The notes: generated from the letters alone by a model not told the origin. 64,000 bases of DNA from Clostridium tunisiense TJ (GCF_000300195.1 NZ_AMQH01000002.1:372001-436000), one strand, 5' to 3'; counted from the first letter of the stretch, positions 1 through 9,828 are shown. Numbers and translations are program-made.

Positions 1-299
1 ACCAAAAGACAAACTAGAAGCACTAAAGAAATATTTAATTTTTTATTGTAAAATTCACTATAAGTGCTGGCTACTAGAAAAGATAGAATAAAGTACTCTG
101 TGAAATGAGCAGTTTTTCTAACAGCAAAATGAACCTTATCAATTTGGTTTTCAGTTAAGTTTAGCTTCTCAACAATAACATCAACTATCTTAAGACTTGT
201 TCTTGCTGATTCATCTCCAGGTTTTGAGGACATATAAAATATCATAGAAATCCACATCACTGTAAGGATTAAAAATACATACTTTTTAATATGAATCAC
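1..299 (-). CDS. VanZ-like membrane protein, 5' part only
   Basis: The reverse strand reads from a GTG at 299 (or a non-standard ATT at 290, better placed behind AGAGGTGA) straight off the left edge with no stop. The translation has an N-terminal hydrophobic segment, then FYMSSKPGDESAR, then VRKTAHFTEYFILSFLVAS. The pattern SSxPGdeS followed by RKxAHFxEYfxL is typical of the VanZ-like family, small membrane proteins named from the teicoplanin-resistance cluster, most of unknown function. It lies directly downstream of the LCP gene (8 bases after its stop), so the two are probably co-transcribed. About 100 residues are visible, and the C-terminus is outside the window. Family membership is fairly sure; the start codon is not. 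Confidence 0.75.
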   Translation of the reverse strand, partial: MIHIKKYVFLILTVMWISMIFYMSSKPGDESARTSLKIVDVIVEKLNLTENQIDKVHFAVRKTAHFTEYFILSFLVASTYSEFYNKKLNISLVLLVCLL

Positions 300-307
300 C
301 TCTTTTT

Positions 308-1270
308 CTATGGCTCAAGCTTTCCATAAATAAATTCATGAAGTTTGTTCCTATTAGTTTCTAAATCTACAGTCATTACAAACATACCTTGTATTACTTC
401 ATCCTTATAAGCATCATTTACTGGAAGTCTAAACTCCTCTATGGAATTAGTATCAAGTCCCATTAAAGTAGTTCCAAGTCCTATGATATCTTTATTCGAA
501 AGACTTGTTTCCACATAAGGCAGGATATCCGTCATAGCCCCTAAGGCTTTTATGGCTCCTTGACCCTTTAATTCCTTGAATACATAATTTAAAACTTCCC
601 TTTGCCTTGCAGTTCTTCCAAAATCTCTTCCTACTTTCCTTATCCTTGTGTATGCCATAGCTTGCGGTCCATTTAATTTTTGCACCCCTGTTTTAGTTAC
701 ATCCTTAAAGGCTTCATATTTTCTTTCCTTAGCCATTCCTTGAGCAGTGCTGTTAATGTAAGGTATCTCCTCAGCTTCCACATTTATCTCTACTCCACCC
801 ACTAAATCAACTAAGTGAATAAAACCATCCATGTTTACAGCCACATAGTCCTGAACATCAAGTCCAAAATTAGAATTAATAGTCTTAATTGCAAGTTCTG
901 ATCCACCCTTCATAAAGGCATGATTTAGTATCCCCATCCCCTGTCCAGGTAAATCTATGTACATATCTCTTAATAAAGATGTAAGTTTCACTTTTTTGTT
1001 TATCTTATCAATGGTTAAAACCATAATACTATCAGTTCTTTGGTCACTACCATCCCTTCCAAAAAGAGCAATGTTTATTACATCTTTATCCTTATACTTT
1101 TCCTTTTCAACTACCTTTTCTTTGGAAATCCCTAGTGAATCATTTCCTTTAGGCAGTTCTGTCTTTTTTATTTTTCCTAAAATACTATTTGTGTAAATTG
1201 TTCCCCCTGCAACTAATAATAAAATAATGGAAACAATTACTGCAATTGTTATCTTTACACCCTTCTTCAC
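308..1270 (-). CDS. LCP (LytR-CpsA-Psr) family cell-wall polymer ligase
   Basis: LCP enzymes attach undecaprenyl-linked anionic polymers to peptidoglycan on the outer face of the membrane. The protein (320 aa) has a short cytoplasmic N-terminus, one membrane segment at about residues 5-27, and an extracellular LCP domain. Visible family motifs are RTDSIMVLTID, LLRDMYIDLPG, NHAFMKGG, VDLVGGVEI and the C-terminal block LNGPQAMAYTRIRK followed by DFGRTARQR, which holds the arginines that bind the lipid pyrophosphate. The start is GTG behind GGGGGA. A VanZ-like gene follows. The nearby phosphonate and polysaccharide operons give plausible substrates, but which polymer it ligates cannot be read from the sequence. 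Confidence 0.93.
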   Translation of the reverse strand: MKKGVKITIAVIVSIILLLVAGGTIYTNSILGKIKKTELPKGNDSLGISKEKVVEKEKYKDKDVINIALFGRDGSDQRTDSIMVLTIDKINKKVKLTSLLRDMYIDLPGQGMGILNHAFMKGGSELAIKTINSNFGLDVQDYVAVNMDGFIHLVDLVGGVEINVEAEEIPYINSTAQGMAKERKYEAFKDVTKTGVQKLNGPQAMAYTRIRKVGRDFGRTARQREVLNYVFKELKGQGAIKALGAMTDILPYVETSLSNKDIIGLGTTLMGLDTNSIEEFRLPVNDAYKDEVIQGMFVMTVDLETNRNKLHEFIYGKLEP

Positions 1271-1357
1271 CTTATTCCCCCATTTCTCTTTAGCCTAGCT
1301 TAAGCAGCTAGTAAAATTACTCTATTTATATTATATACCACCTTTAATATTTAACAA

Positions 1358-1392
1358 GAAAAACTACTAATACCCTTGTTAAGGCTTAGTAG
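1358..1392 (-). terminator. Rho-independent terminator after the YibE/F gene
   Basis: On the minus strand the arms CTACTAA and TTAGTAG (1386-1392 and 1364-1370) enclose an inner CCTT/AAGG pairing and are followed by five T residues. It separates the YibE/F gene from the LCP gene, so the latter should have its own promoter in 1271-1357. Confidence 0.72.
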
Positions 1393-1416
1393 CTTCATTA
1401 ATAACTTTTATTAAAT

Positions 1417-2550
1417 TTATTTCCTTTTATATATTATTGACGCAACTAAGGCTGTAATAGGTACTGTAAGCACAATTCCTATACTCCCTGCTAAACCTTG
1501 TATCAATTCTGTTCCTAACACATCTAAATTCAACAGTTGCACTGATGGCATATTAGCTGACATAAGAAGCAATATTAATGTTAGGGATCCTCCTACAAAT
1601 GCTAAGATCAAGGTATTACACATAGTTCCAATCATATCTTGTCCAATATTTATACCGCTTTTAAACAATTCTCTAGGAGTAAGCTTTTTATTTACACAGT
1701 GAACCTCAAAAATAGCAGATGCAATAGACATTCCCATGTCCATTACCGCCCCTAAAGAAGCAATTAGTATAGCAGCAAACATAAGCCCCTGCACTTTTAA
1801 CCCGCTATTTTCAGCTATATATAATACACTTTCAGCATTTTCAAGAGTCAATCCGGAAAGATGAGCTAAGTTCCCAGCAACAAAAGAAACTACTCCTGCC
1901 ACAAAAACTCCTGCAGTGGTACCTATCATAGCTACCAAAGTTTTTCTGCTGTATCCATTAATTAAGTATAAGGTTACAAAAACAACAATTACTGCTGTGG
2001 TTGTGGCTGCTATCACGGGGCTTACCCCTCTAAACATAATGGGAATCATAAGATATACTATTGTAATTAAAGTAAAAATTAAGGATACTATGGATTTTAA
2101 TCCTTTCATCTTCCCTACTAGGAGAACTAATAAAAATAATAAAATAACTAGTCCATAAATCACAACATTTCTTTTGTAGGTGTAAATTGCTACTTCTTGT
2201 ATGTTATCTCCATCCAGGAAAATCCCTGCAACCACCTTAGTGTTTTCCTTAACCTTAATGTTATACAATCTGCTAATAGAGTTTCTTACTTTAAAGTTTT
2301 GCCCCTTAAATTTTCCACTAGTAATTTCAAGGGTAACATCTTGATATCCTACCTGAATATCTTTTAGTTTTGCTTCTGGTTGGAGCTTATTCATATCCAC
2401 ACTCCTAACCACAGCTTCTTCATAGATTAGATTTCTTTGAGTATTGTTTATAATAAACTTACTTTTATGTATAAAAGGTGATATGAATACTATTAATATA
2501 CTTAATAATATCACTACTATTATAGCTATATAGTCACTGTACTTTCTCAT
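1417..2550 (-). CDS. YibE/F-family multipass membrane protein
   Basis: A 377-residue integral membrane protein. After one N-terminal membrane segment (residues about 5-27) comes a soluble stretch of roughly 90 residues, then about seven hydrophobic helices. The helical part contains the conserved stretches GMSIASAIFEV and GQDMIGTMCNTLILAFVGG, which fit the YibE/F family of predicted transporters; no substrate is established. The start is the ATG encoding MRKYSD, preceded by GGGGTG seven bases upstream; an ATG five codons earlier would lie inside that ribosome binding site. It is a single gene bounded by hairpins at 1358-1392 and 2579-2609. Nothing ties it to the glycan genes except proximity. 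Confidence 0.8.
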   Translation of the reverse strand: MRKYSDYIAIIVVILLSILIVFISPFIHKSKFIINNTQRNLIYEEAVVRSVDMNKLQPEAKLKDIQVGYQDVTLEITSGKFKGQNFKVRNSISRLYNIKVKENTKVVAGIFLDGDNIQEVAIYTYKRNVVIYGLVILLFLLVLLVGKMKGLKSIVSLIFTLITIVYLMIPIMFRGVSPVIAATTTAVIVVFVTLYLINGYSRKTLVAMIGTTAGVFVAGVVSFVAGNLAHLSGLTLENAESVLYIAENSGLKVQGLMFAAILIASLGAVMDMGMSIASAIFEVHCVNKKLTPRELFKSGINIGQDMIGTMCNTLILAFVGGSLTLILLLMSANMPSVQLLNLDVLGTELIQGLAGSIGIVLTVPITALVASIIYKRK

Positions 2551-2578
2551 GGTTAAACACCCCATCTCTATATTTGCA

Positions 2579-2609
2579 AAGGTACTCGGAGAAATTCCCC
2601 AAGTACCTT
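2579..2609 (-). terminator. Possible weak terminator hairpin
   Basis: AAGGTACT pairs with AGTACCTT, with one mismatch and two more G-C pairs inside. It lies about 200 bases downstream of the large surface-protein gene and just before the YibE/F ribosome binding site. The T tail is poor, so termination is only a suggestion. Confidence 0.35.
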
Positions 2610-2807
2610 ATTAAACCAGTAAACTTCATCATCTAAACTTCTTTTAAAGAAATCCTAGGTTTTCTCTCTAAATGTTGGGACATTTATTTTTTAAAATTAG
2701 TTAGAAAATGACTTTATTTCTTTTGCCTATAGCCTTTGAAGAGAAGTTTGAGCTTTTCTCAAAACAAGAAGCTATTCCTCAGCAAAATATAGTTGAATAT
2801 TAATGAC

Positions 2808-5800
2808 TTATTTTTTTCTTAGAAGTAAAACTCCTAAAGCAGATATCGCTACACCAAATACAAGAAGATTTGATGCGCCAATAGGTGCCCCAGCTTGTGG
2901 AATACTTGAAACTGCTTGAGTTTGCTCTAAAGCAAAATAGTCACTACAATGATCTAAGGTTATTACAGCATAGCCCTCTGCATCTACCTTAACATCACTT
3001 TGAACCTTCTCATAAGTGCCCTTTCCTGGGAAATACCTAAAGAAAGTCACAGTTTTATTGGCCCACTCCTTGCCCATGAATACCTTAATATCAGCTTTTC
3101 CTGGAAGTTCGCCATCATATTTAAAGGATAACATAAACACAGGTGCATCCTTATCTAATATTTTCTCCACTAACTTATTAATATTTCCTTTTAAAGTATC
3201 ATCTACAGTTTTTAGAGATAAATCAATATCCATTGCCTTATCAATATCCTTACCTTTAAAGGTCCAAGTTACATTTCCTACCTTAAAGGTAACAACCTTG
3301 TCTGTGCCTTTTAAAGCGTCAAATACAGCTTTCTCCACAACTTGGTTTTTAGAGGCATCAACAACAACTTCTTTAGTGTCGTTGTTTTTAATAGCATTAA
3401 TAACTTCTTCACTAGTATTATTTATTGGATTTTCAACATTGCCCCCATTGTCGTTTCCACCGTTATTATTGCCATTTCCATTGTCACTTCCATTAGCAAT
3501 TTTAACAATTTCATCTGTATTTCTAACTCTTAATCTATTTCCTTCTGGGTCCTGTGAGCCAAGACCTACTGCTGAAACAGTATCCCCAACCTTAATCGAT
3601 GGATCCCACTTTCCTTTAGCACTTTCATCTTTTCCATTCCAAATATATCCCTCAACGTAAGCTCTAGCTTCTGCTCCAGAGTCATCAACAATATAAAGGT
3701 TTTGGCCTTCAATTCTACTAACCTTACCTTCTACCTTTATAAGTAAGCCCTCATTTTCATGAAGCATACTTTCCTTAGTTGAAAGTTTCTTTGGCTCTAT
3801 TGGCTTTATGGTTTCATCCAAAACAACTAAATCCTTAGCCTCATCATTAATAGCTATTTCATAATCCCCTTGATAATCATCCACATAACCATTAATTCTT
3901 ACCTTTTGGCCAACTTTTACTGCAGTTTGAGAAACCCCAAACACAGTGATTCCCCCAGTAGTATCTTGAACATAAATTACTTCAAAAAATGCATTCTTAG
4001 GCTGAACAGCCTCTGATTGTGCTGTTACAATACCTTCAATAGCAAATTTCTTTCCTTTTAAATCTGGAACATCACCAGTGCCTTTTCTAATTTCAGCAAT
4101 GGTTTTAAGTTCAGCTTGTGGAGCTGGAGCCATCCACTTAATAATATTTTCAGTTAATGGTACATTAGTGTACATATCATCCCCAGTTACTTCAAAGTCA
4201 GAGAAGAAGGTTGTGCCAGCAACAATTATCTTTGCACCATTTGCTAACTGTTCTGCGCCAATTAATCCAACCTTTCCTTTTGCTACAGCAACATTATCCT
4301 TAGCGTTGTCAGCATCTGAACTTTCTGTAGTTTCATGACTTTGCACTAAGAAATCAACCTTAGAAGTATCAGCACCTTCTTTAAGTAATACGGAAGCCCC
4401 ACTATAGAAACTATACTTACTTCCATCTGCAACGCCCTTAGTTAATCCAAATCTATCTTTATTATACTTGGTGAACATAAGTCTAAATGCTTGTCCTTCA
4501 TTAGTTGTATTGTCTACAACCTGGTCATCATTTACCCTCATATTAGTTCCTATTGCTTCAAGAACTCTATTAGATTGTATTCCATTACTATATTCACCTG
4601 TACCATCTTTATAGTCTGCCTTTGTAGTTAAAATTATATTTCCACCCTTTTCAGTAAATCTTTTAATAGCAGCAATTTCTGAATCAGAGTAGGTAGCAAC
4701 CTTTAATCCGTTGTCAGGGTCATTAGTACTTTGTGGATCTGTTAAAACTAATAGGGAGGTATCAGCAAGAACTTCATCTGTAATTTCTTTTTCATTAATT
4801 ACAACTCTTGCACCATTTTTTATTAACATATCCTTAAAGCCATTAATTTTATTTGCATAGTTTCCAGTTACATATTGATTGTAATGTGCACCATCAATAA
4901 CAACCTTAACTATCTCCTCTTTATTTAAAACCTTCAGCTTAACACTTGCTGTAGAAACCTTATCTGAGCCATTCACATTAACTGTTGCTCTAGCATAAAT
5001 AGTGTATTCTCCAGCTCTGTTAAATTTATAGGATTGAACAGTATTAACTAATTCAGTTGGCTTTAAAGAAGCTGCCACTTGTTCTCCTATTTTATTTTTC
5101 TCAGTAGTATCATTTAAAAAATACTCAACTTTAACATTATTATAAGCTTTTGAATCATTATTAAATAAGGTTGCAGTAAAGTTTATCTCCTCATTAGGGA
5201 ATGCAACTTCAGAAGAAGTCTGCACTGAGGAGATTCCTACTGCTACAGTATCTGCAGTCCAAACTGGAGCAGTTACAGCAATATCCTTATCCTTCTGATC
5301 TACTTTTACATAATAATAGGTATAAGCATTATCTAACTGAAAATCCCAGCTAACTTCGTTGTCAGTAAAAGTTTTAGAAGCAACTTCTGCTCCTCCATTG
5401 GCAATGATAGATATTTTTGAAATTATATCTTCATTATCTGGGTCTGTAATGTTAACTTTAAAATTAAGCTTGTCAGCTCCTATGATATTACTTCCCATTG
5501 GCATATCATTAACAGTATAGCTAACTCTTAAGTTACTATCTTCCGTTGCATAAACCTTCATTTCTCTCATAGATTGATATAGGGAATCCCTATCTAAAGC
5601 TGGTGCATCAATAACCGTTCTTGCTGTATTAGAGGTAATCCAATTACGCTTATGGTTATCTTGGTTGTTTGTAGGTGCTAAGTGCCAGCCTTTGTCTAAA
5701 GCTCTTGTATAATACTCATAACTTGGGAAATAACCTGAGCCTCTAACTGGACCTTCTCCATTACCAACCTCTATTAAAGAAACTAATTGATCTGTTGCCT

Positions 5801-7343
5801 TGCTATAGAAACCAAAATCACCAAAATCACCAAAGGTCTTACCTGGGTGGTTTAACTGGCTTATGCCTTCTGGTGCCTTTTGTAATTGACTGTAATAATT
5901 TTTAAGATTCATAGACTTATTGGTTCTAGTTTCAAAACCAGGTGTGTTGAAAGTATTAATATGACCCCATCCACCAGTAGAACCAGACCAAGTCATTTCA
6001 TAGCCATACATAGCTGTGAATTCATTATCTTTATTATACTTATCAGCAGTTTCATGAGCGTTTGTCCATTTTGTACTTGCAGAACCATCTAAAATATTTG
6101 CCTTAACATCATTATCAAACCAGTTTGAGTGGTCTGTTATGGCAATATAGTCTGCATTTCCTTTATCTCTTGCCCACTGATAAGCTTCGTCTAAAGTACC
6201 CGTACCATCAGATATATCTGTATGAGCATGAAGCTGTCCAAAATAAAGATTACTACTTACTTCACCAACATTAAAGGACCATTGCTTACTAGCCTCATTG
6301 CCTAATGTATCCTTAAGTAAAACCTTTACATTGTGACTTCCTTCTGCTAAATCAGCTTCTGGCACATAAGAAACCTTACTCTCTGTAACTGTTGCTTTAC
6401 TTGTTACATCCTTTTCATCAAGAATAAGTTTTACAGTAGCAACATCAACTGCAGTAGCATCTTGGAAAGCTGCTGAAATTTCTGGTTTTGTATTAGCTTG
6501 TGTTGATCCATTAGCTGGTTTTAAATCCCCAATTGCTGGTCCCTCAACATCAGCTTTTTCTTTAACTGTTACCTGACAAGTTGCTGTTACTTTAGGATTA
6601 GCCTTTGAAGCTACAGTAATTGTTGCAGTTCCAGCCTTAACAGCAGTAACTGTTCCATTAGCTACAGTAGCAACCTGCGGTGAATCACTTGTCCAGATAA
6701 CCTCCTTTTCAGTGGTGTTTTCTGGTGTATAAGTAACCCCTAATAAAGACGTAGCACCAACTTCTAAGTCTAGCTTATCTTGTACCTTAAGTCCTGTAAC
6801 TGGAACTTCCTGTGGTACTTGTCCACTAGTTGTAGTTATCTTAACATCATCAAAAGCAACATTGCTCTCATTCTTTGTATAAGTAAACCTAACCTTAGTA
6901 GTACCTGGAGCTAAAGGAAATCTTTTTATACCTGCCTCAGTTTGTGGTGTCACAGCCATTTCTTCAATTTTAGACCATGTTCCATTTATCAATGCCTCAA
7001 TTAAAAAAGTCCCTTTAGCACTTTGACCCTTCATCCAAAAACTTAAGTTACCACCACCTGGCAAATTAAATTCAGGTGAGAGTAAGCTTGAACCAGTAGC
7101 TCCGAACTTTAATGAGTTAGGTCCACTTGGTCCCGAGCTTGTAGCCTTATCATAAATTCCAATTGCATTTAAGGTCCATCCCTTATATTCTTTTTCAGCT
7201 GCCTTGTAAGAATTGAAAGTTTCTGAAAGAACTTCAACCTCCCCTTCTGCATAAACTGGCAATATTGGTTGCAACACCATTGAAAATACCATTGCAAGCA
7301 CAACAATCCAGCTTAATGCTTTTTTTTGTTTAACGATAGCCAT
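2808..7343 (-). CDS. Large surface protein with PHP hydrolase domain and sortase-like tail
   Basis: A secreted 1511-residue modular protein. A signal peptide ends near VYA (about residue 33). It is followed by a jelly-roll-like domain (about 35-175), a Big_2 bacterial Ig domain (about 180-260), a second Ig-like domain, and a PHP/CehA-like metallohydrolase domain from about 365. The PHP domain shows LHAHTDISDG, AITDHSNW, LNHPGK and NNQDNHKR, the expected metal-binding His and Asp residues. Then come a CARDB-like segment, a glutamine-amidotransferase-like segment with GGNIILT, OB-fold-like repeats (about 1080-1200), an Asn/Gly linker near 1290 and a C-terminal module. The end (IPQAGAPIG, hydrophobic helix, RKK) resembles a degenerate LPXTG sorting signal. 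The start was chosen at the ATG behind GGGGGAAAG; the ORF extends 21 codons further but without a good site. The substrate is unknown; a phosphoester is plausible for the PHP fold. Confidence 0.82.
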   Translation of the reverse strand: MAIVKQKKALSWIVVLAMVFSMVLQPILPVYAEGEVEVLSETFNSYKAAEKEYKGWTLNAIGIYDKATSSGPSGPNSLKFGATGSSLLSPEFNLPGGGNLSFWMKGQSAKGTFLIEALINGTWSKIEEMAVTPQTEAGIKRFPLAPGTTKVRFTYTKNESNVAFDDVKITTTSGQVPQEVPVTGLKVQDKLDLEVGATSLLGVTYTPENTTEKEVIWTSDSPQVATVANGTVTAVKAGTATITVASKANPKVTATCQVTVKEKADVEGPAIGDLKPANGSTQANTKPEISAAFQDATAVDVATVKLILDEKDVTSKATVTESKVSYVPEADLAEGSHNVKVLLKDTLGNEASKQWSFNVGEVSSNLYFGQLHAHTDISDGTGTLDEAYQWARDKGNADYIAITDHSNWFDNDVKANILDGSASTKWTNAHETADKYNKDNEFTAMYGYEMTWSGSTGGWGHINTFNTPGFETRTNKSMNLKNYYSQLQKAPEGISQLNHPGKTFGDFGDFGFYSKATDQLVSLIEVGNGEGPVRGSGYFPSYEYYTRALDKGWHLAPTNNQDNHKRNWITSNTARTVIDAPALDRDSLYQSMREMKVYATEDSNLRVSYTVNDMPMGSNIIGADKLNFKVNITDPDNEDIISKISIIANGGAEVASKTFTDNEVSWDFQLDNAYTYYYVKVDQKDKDIAVTAPVWTADTVAVGISSVQTSSEVAFPNEEINFTATLFNNDSKAYNNVKVEYFLNDTTEKNKIGEQVAASLKPTELVNTVQSYKFNRAGEYTIYARATVNVNGSDKVSTASVKLKVLNKEEIVKVVIDGAHYNQYVTGNYANKINGFKDMLIKNGARVVINEKEITDEVLADTSLLVLTDPQSTNDPDNGLKVATYSDSEIAAIKRFTEKGGNIILTTKADYKDGTGEYSNGIQSNRVLEAIGTNMRVNDDQVVDNTTNEGQAFRLMFTKYNKDRFGLTKGVADGSKYSFYSGASVLLKEGADTSKVDFLVQSHETTESSDADNAKDNVAVAKGKVGLIGAEQLANGAKIIVAGTTFFSDFEVTGDDMYTNVPLTENIIKWMAPAPQAELKTIAEIRKGTGDVPDLKGKKFAIEGIVTAQSEAVQPKNAFFEVIYVQDTTGGITVFGVSQTAVKVGQKVRINGYVDDYQGDYEIAINDEAKDLVVLDETIKPIEPKKLSTKESMLHENEGLLIKVEGKVSRIEGQNLYIVDDSGAEARAYVEGYIWNGKDESAKGKWDPSIKVGDTVSAVGLGSQDPEGNRLRVRNTDEIVKIANGSDNGNGNNNGGNDNGGNVENPINNTSEEVINAIKNNDTKEVVVDASKNQVVEKAVFDALKGTDKVVTFKVGNVTWTFKGKDIDKAMDIDLSLKTVDDTLKGNINKLVEKILDKDAPVFMLSFKYDGELPGKADIKVFMGKEWANKTVTFFRYFPGKGTYEKVQSDVKVDAEGYAVITLDHCSDYFALEQTQAVSSIPQAGAPIGASNLLVFGVAISALGVLLLRKK

Positions 7344-7665
7344 TAAACTTTCCCCCTTCTTTTTATTTTTGTGTAGAGCCCCGCCGTAAAAGGCTCTACA
7401 TTGCATAAGTTAAGTTATAGTATTTCATTTTAAACTTAATCCATGCAATATAAGTTTATCATAGAATTTATGGAATATTAATACTTTTTTGTATATTTTA
7501 AATGCTTTATAACAATATTTTACTTATACTTAAATTACCTTTAACAACAGGTAGTTTTTATTTACCATTTATTTATTTCTCTAAGAATCTTTCTACATAG
7601 AATATTATGTACTATAATATACTTATAGGTTAAGCCTATCTATTACAAATGTATGAGGTGAAAAT
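7344..7665. other. Divergent intergenic region before the LicD-family gene
   Basis: This gap separates the minus-strand surface protein from the plus-strand LicD-family gene. It is AT-rich and holds a probable promoter for the latter at 7590-7618. No small coding frame or structured RNA was recognised. Confidence 0.6.
7590..7618 (+). promoter_or_regulatory. Probable sigma-A promoter of the LicD-family gene
   Basis: A perfect TATAAT at 7613-7618 lies 17 bases after TTTCTA (7590-7595), a weak -35. The start codon is about 48 bases downstream. The -10 is strong; the -35 match is only partial. Confidence 0.5.
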
Positions 7666-8595
7666 ATGACAGATTTTGAAACGCTGTTTCCTGATGAGAG
7701 GAATGCACATATAAATGAACCAATCTTAAGACAATCTCAATTAGTAATGCTTAGAATCCTAAAAATTGTAGATTATATTTGCAAGGAAAATAATATAGAC
7801 TATTGGTTAGACTCAGGAACACTTTTAGGTGCAGTTAGACACGGGGGTTTCATTCCCTGGGATGATGATATAGATATTGCTATGCCAAGGGAGCATTATG
7901 ATAAGTTTATTGAAATTATTTCAGACAAGCTTCCAGAGGATTTATACTTTAAATCCTATGATACTCCTGAAACTTCAAAGCATACTTGGGGAAATGTAAT
8001 AGATAAAAAATCCCGTATAATCGAAAAGGGAGCTGAAGATCAACTTAGTGGTCTTTACATAGACATTTTCCCTCTTGATAGCTATAGTGATAATTTCTTT
8101 AAAAGAAACTTTTATGAGAAGTTGCATAAACACCTTTTCATAAAATCCTTCTTAGTCAACGCACCTTTGAAGAAACCCTTCTTTAAAGGTAGTAATCTTC
8201 CTAAAAATATAATTAGACTCCTTAGCAGAGCCACAATTATATTTTCCATACTGAATCACAAGAAAATATACAATCTAAGTTTAAAAACAAGAGAAAAAAG
8301 AATTGCTAATATGAAAAACAATGCTAAAACAAATTATGGCTACGGAACAGATATTTTGAATTGGGACAAGGTCCTTAAAGCTGAGGTTATTTATCCTTTA
8401 AAGAGGATGAGCTTTGAAGATGGAGAGTTTTTAGTGCCAAATGATTGCCATAGTTTTTTAACTACTCTATATGGTAGCAATTACATGACACCACCTCCTG
8501 AGTATAATAGATATGCTCATTGTGAAAATGTTAAGCCAATTGCTTCAAAGGAAGAAATTGATGAGTTAAATAAAGTATTAAAGGCACTACCTTAA
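7666..8595 (+). CDS. LicD-family phosphotransferase
   Basis: LicD proteins transfer phosphocholine or related phospho-groups from CDP-activated donors to surface glycans. The core signature is at about residues 46-80: YWLDSGTLLGAVRHGG followed by FIPWDDDIDIAMPREHY, with the DDDID acidic cluster expected for metal and nucleotide binding. The length (309 aa) fits the family and there is no signal peptide, consistent with cytoplasmic action. It is the only gene in this part on the plus strand, with its own promoter and a terminator overlapping its stop codon. The phosphonate operon and a cytidylyltransferase lie within 10 kb on the other strand. Transfer of a phosphonate or choline-like group is therefore a reasonable inference, but the donor is not shown by sequence. 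Confidence 0.9.
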   Translation: MTDFETLFPDERNAHINEPILRQSQLVMLRILKIVDYICKENNIDYWLDSGTLLGAVRHGGFIPWDDDIDIAMPREHYDKFIEIISDKLPEDLYFKSYDTPETSKHTWGNVIDKKSRIIEKGAEDQLSGLYIDIFPLDSYSDNFFKRNFYEKLHKHLFIKSFLVNAPLKKPFFKGSNLPKNIIRLLSRATIIFSILNHKKIYNLSLKTREKRIANMKNNAKTNYGYGTDILNWDKVLKAEVIYPLKRMSFEDGEFLVPNDCHSFLTTLYGSNYMTPPPEYNRYAHCENVKPIASKEEIDELNKVLKALP

Positions 8596-8609
8596 AAAGT
8601 AGTGCCTTT
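8580..8609. terminator. Bidirectional terminator between licD-like gene and wecB
   Basis: An 11-bp perfect stem, AAAGGCACTAC paired with GTAGTGCCTTT, has an 8-base loop. It overlaps the stop codon of the plus-strand gene and can serve the convergent wecB gene as well. The T tracts are short on both sides. Confidence 0.7.
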
Positions 8610-8628
8610 CCTATATGTTATTTATCAT

Positions 8629-9732
8629 CTAATGTAATAACTTATCCGCTAAAATATCAACAATTTGTTTGCAGGCAGTACCATCCCCATAAGGATTACT
8701 TGCTCTACTCATTTTTTCGTACTCTTCTTTATTATTTAATAGTTCCTTAAAAGTAGAGTATATGGTTTCTTCCTCTGTACCAACTAACTTTAAGGTACCA
8801 GCTGCAATTCCTTCTGGTCTCTCTGTAGTATCTCTCATAACTAGCACTGGTTTTCCTAAGGATGGAGCTTCTTCCTGAACTCCACCACTATCAGTTAATA
8901 TCATATAAGAACGATTTAAAAAGTTATGAAAGTCAATAACTTCAAGAGGTTCAATAATATTAATCCTGTGTTGGTTTTCAAAAACCTCCGCTGCTGCTTC
9001 TCTAACTAGAGGATTCATATGAATTGGGTAAATAACTCTAATATCCTCATGCTCATCAACAATTCTTTTAATTGCTCTAAACATATTTCTTAAAGGCTCA
9101 CCTAAGTTTTCCCTTCTGTGGGCTGTAAGCATAATTAATTTATCCTTTCCAAGCCAATCAAAGAGCTCATGATGATAATCTTTCCTTATAGTTGTTTTTA
9201 AAGCATCAATGGCTGTATTTCCTGTAACGTAAACACTTTCTGGTTTCTTACCTTCCTTCAACAAGTTCTCTTTAGATACTTCAGTTGGAGCAAAATTAAA
9301 AGTTGCTATAATCCCTGTAGCCTGTCTGTTAAACTCTTCTGGAAATGGAGAATATATATTGTAGGTTCTAAGCCCTGCCTCTACATGGCCAACTGGAATC
9401 TGCATATAAAAACATGCCAGTGAGGTAACAAAAGTTGTTGAAGTATCCCCATGAACTAAAACTACATCTGGTTTAACCTCTTCCAATATAACCCTCATTT
9501 TATCTAAAATATTCACCGTTACATCAAATAGCGTTTGTTTATCTTTCATAACAGAAAGGTCATAATCTGGTACTACTTCAAAGGCATTTAGAACCTGATC
9601 TAACATCTGTCTATGTTGTCCTGTTACACAAACCACAGTGTTAAATTCACTTCTCCTCTTTAGCTCTTTAACTAGCGGACACATCTTAATTGCTTCAGGT
9701 CTAGTTCCAAAAACCACCATTATCTTCTTCAT
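8629..9732 (-). CDS. wecB: UDP-N-acetylglucosamine 2-epimerase (non-hydrolysing)
   Basis: Interconverts UDP-GlcNAc and UDP-ManNAc in the cytoplasm, supplying ManNAc for teichoic-acid linkage units or capsules. The 367-aa protein carries the family motifs VFGTRPEAIKMCPLV at the N-terminus, HGDTSTTF, VGHVEAGLRT, PEEFNRQ and, near the C-terminus, LTDSGGVQEEAP and RDTTERPE. The start ATG follows TAGGAGA. It is transcribed in the same direction as galE about 90 bases upstream and ends against the terminator of the convergent LicD-family gene. A second, more divergent 2-epimerase lies at 29945-31069, so this one is the better candidate for housekeeping UDP-ManNAc. Confidence 0.93.
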   Translation of the reverse strand: MKKIMVVFGTRPEAIKMCPLVKELKRRSEFNTVVCVTGQHRQMLDQVLNAFEVVPDYDLSVMKDKQTLFDVTVNILDKMRVILEEVKPDVVLVHGDTSTTFVTSLACFYMQIPVGHVEAGLRTYNIYSPFPEEFNRQATGIIATFNFAPTEVSKENLLKEGKKPESVYVTGNTAIDALKTTIRKDYHHELFDWLGKDKLIMLTAHRRENLGEPLRNMFRAIKRIVDEHEDIRVIYPIHMNPLVREAAAEVFENQHRINIIEPLEVIDFHNFLNRSYMILTDSGGVQEEAPSLGKPVLVMRDTTERPEGIAAGTLKLVGTEEETIYSTFKELLNNKEEYEKMSRASNPYGDGTACKQIVDILADKLLH

Positions 9733-9828
9733 GCTTATTCTCCTAACTAAATTGGATTTAAATTATATTTATAGGTGATAATTTATCTCACACTTACTTA
9801 TAGGTTTGCAAATGTAATGACCTTGTTC

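Noticed and set aside
1291..1311. Shared motif TTAAGCTAG(G/C)CTAAA between the LCP leader and the leader at 43263-43277
   Set aside because: The match is short and palindromic in very AT-rich DNA; kept only as a remark under the cohesin-promoter finding.
3016..3660. Long plus-strand open frame inside the large surface-protein gene
   Set aside because: It is the opposite-strand shadow of the minus-strand gene, has no ribosome binding site, and shows no domain. The same holds for the other plus-strand frames within minus-strand genes.
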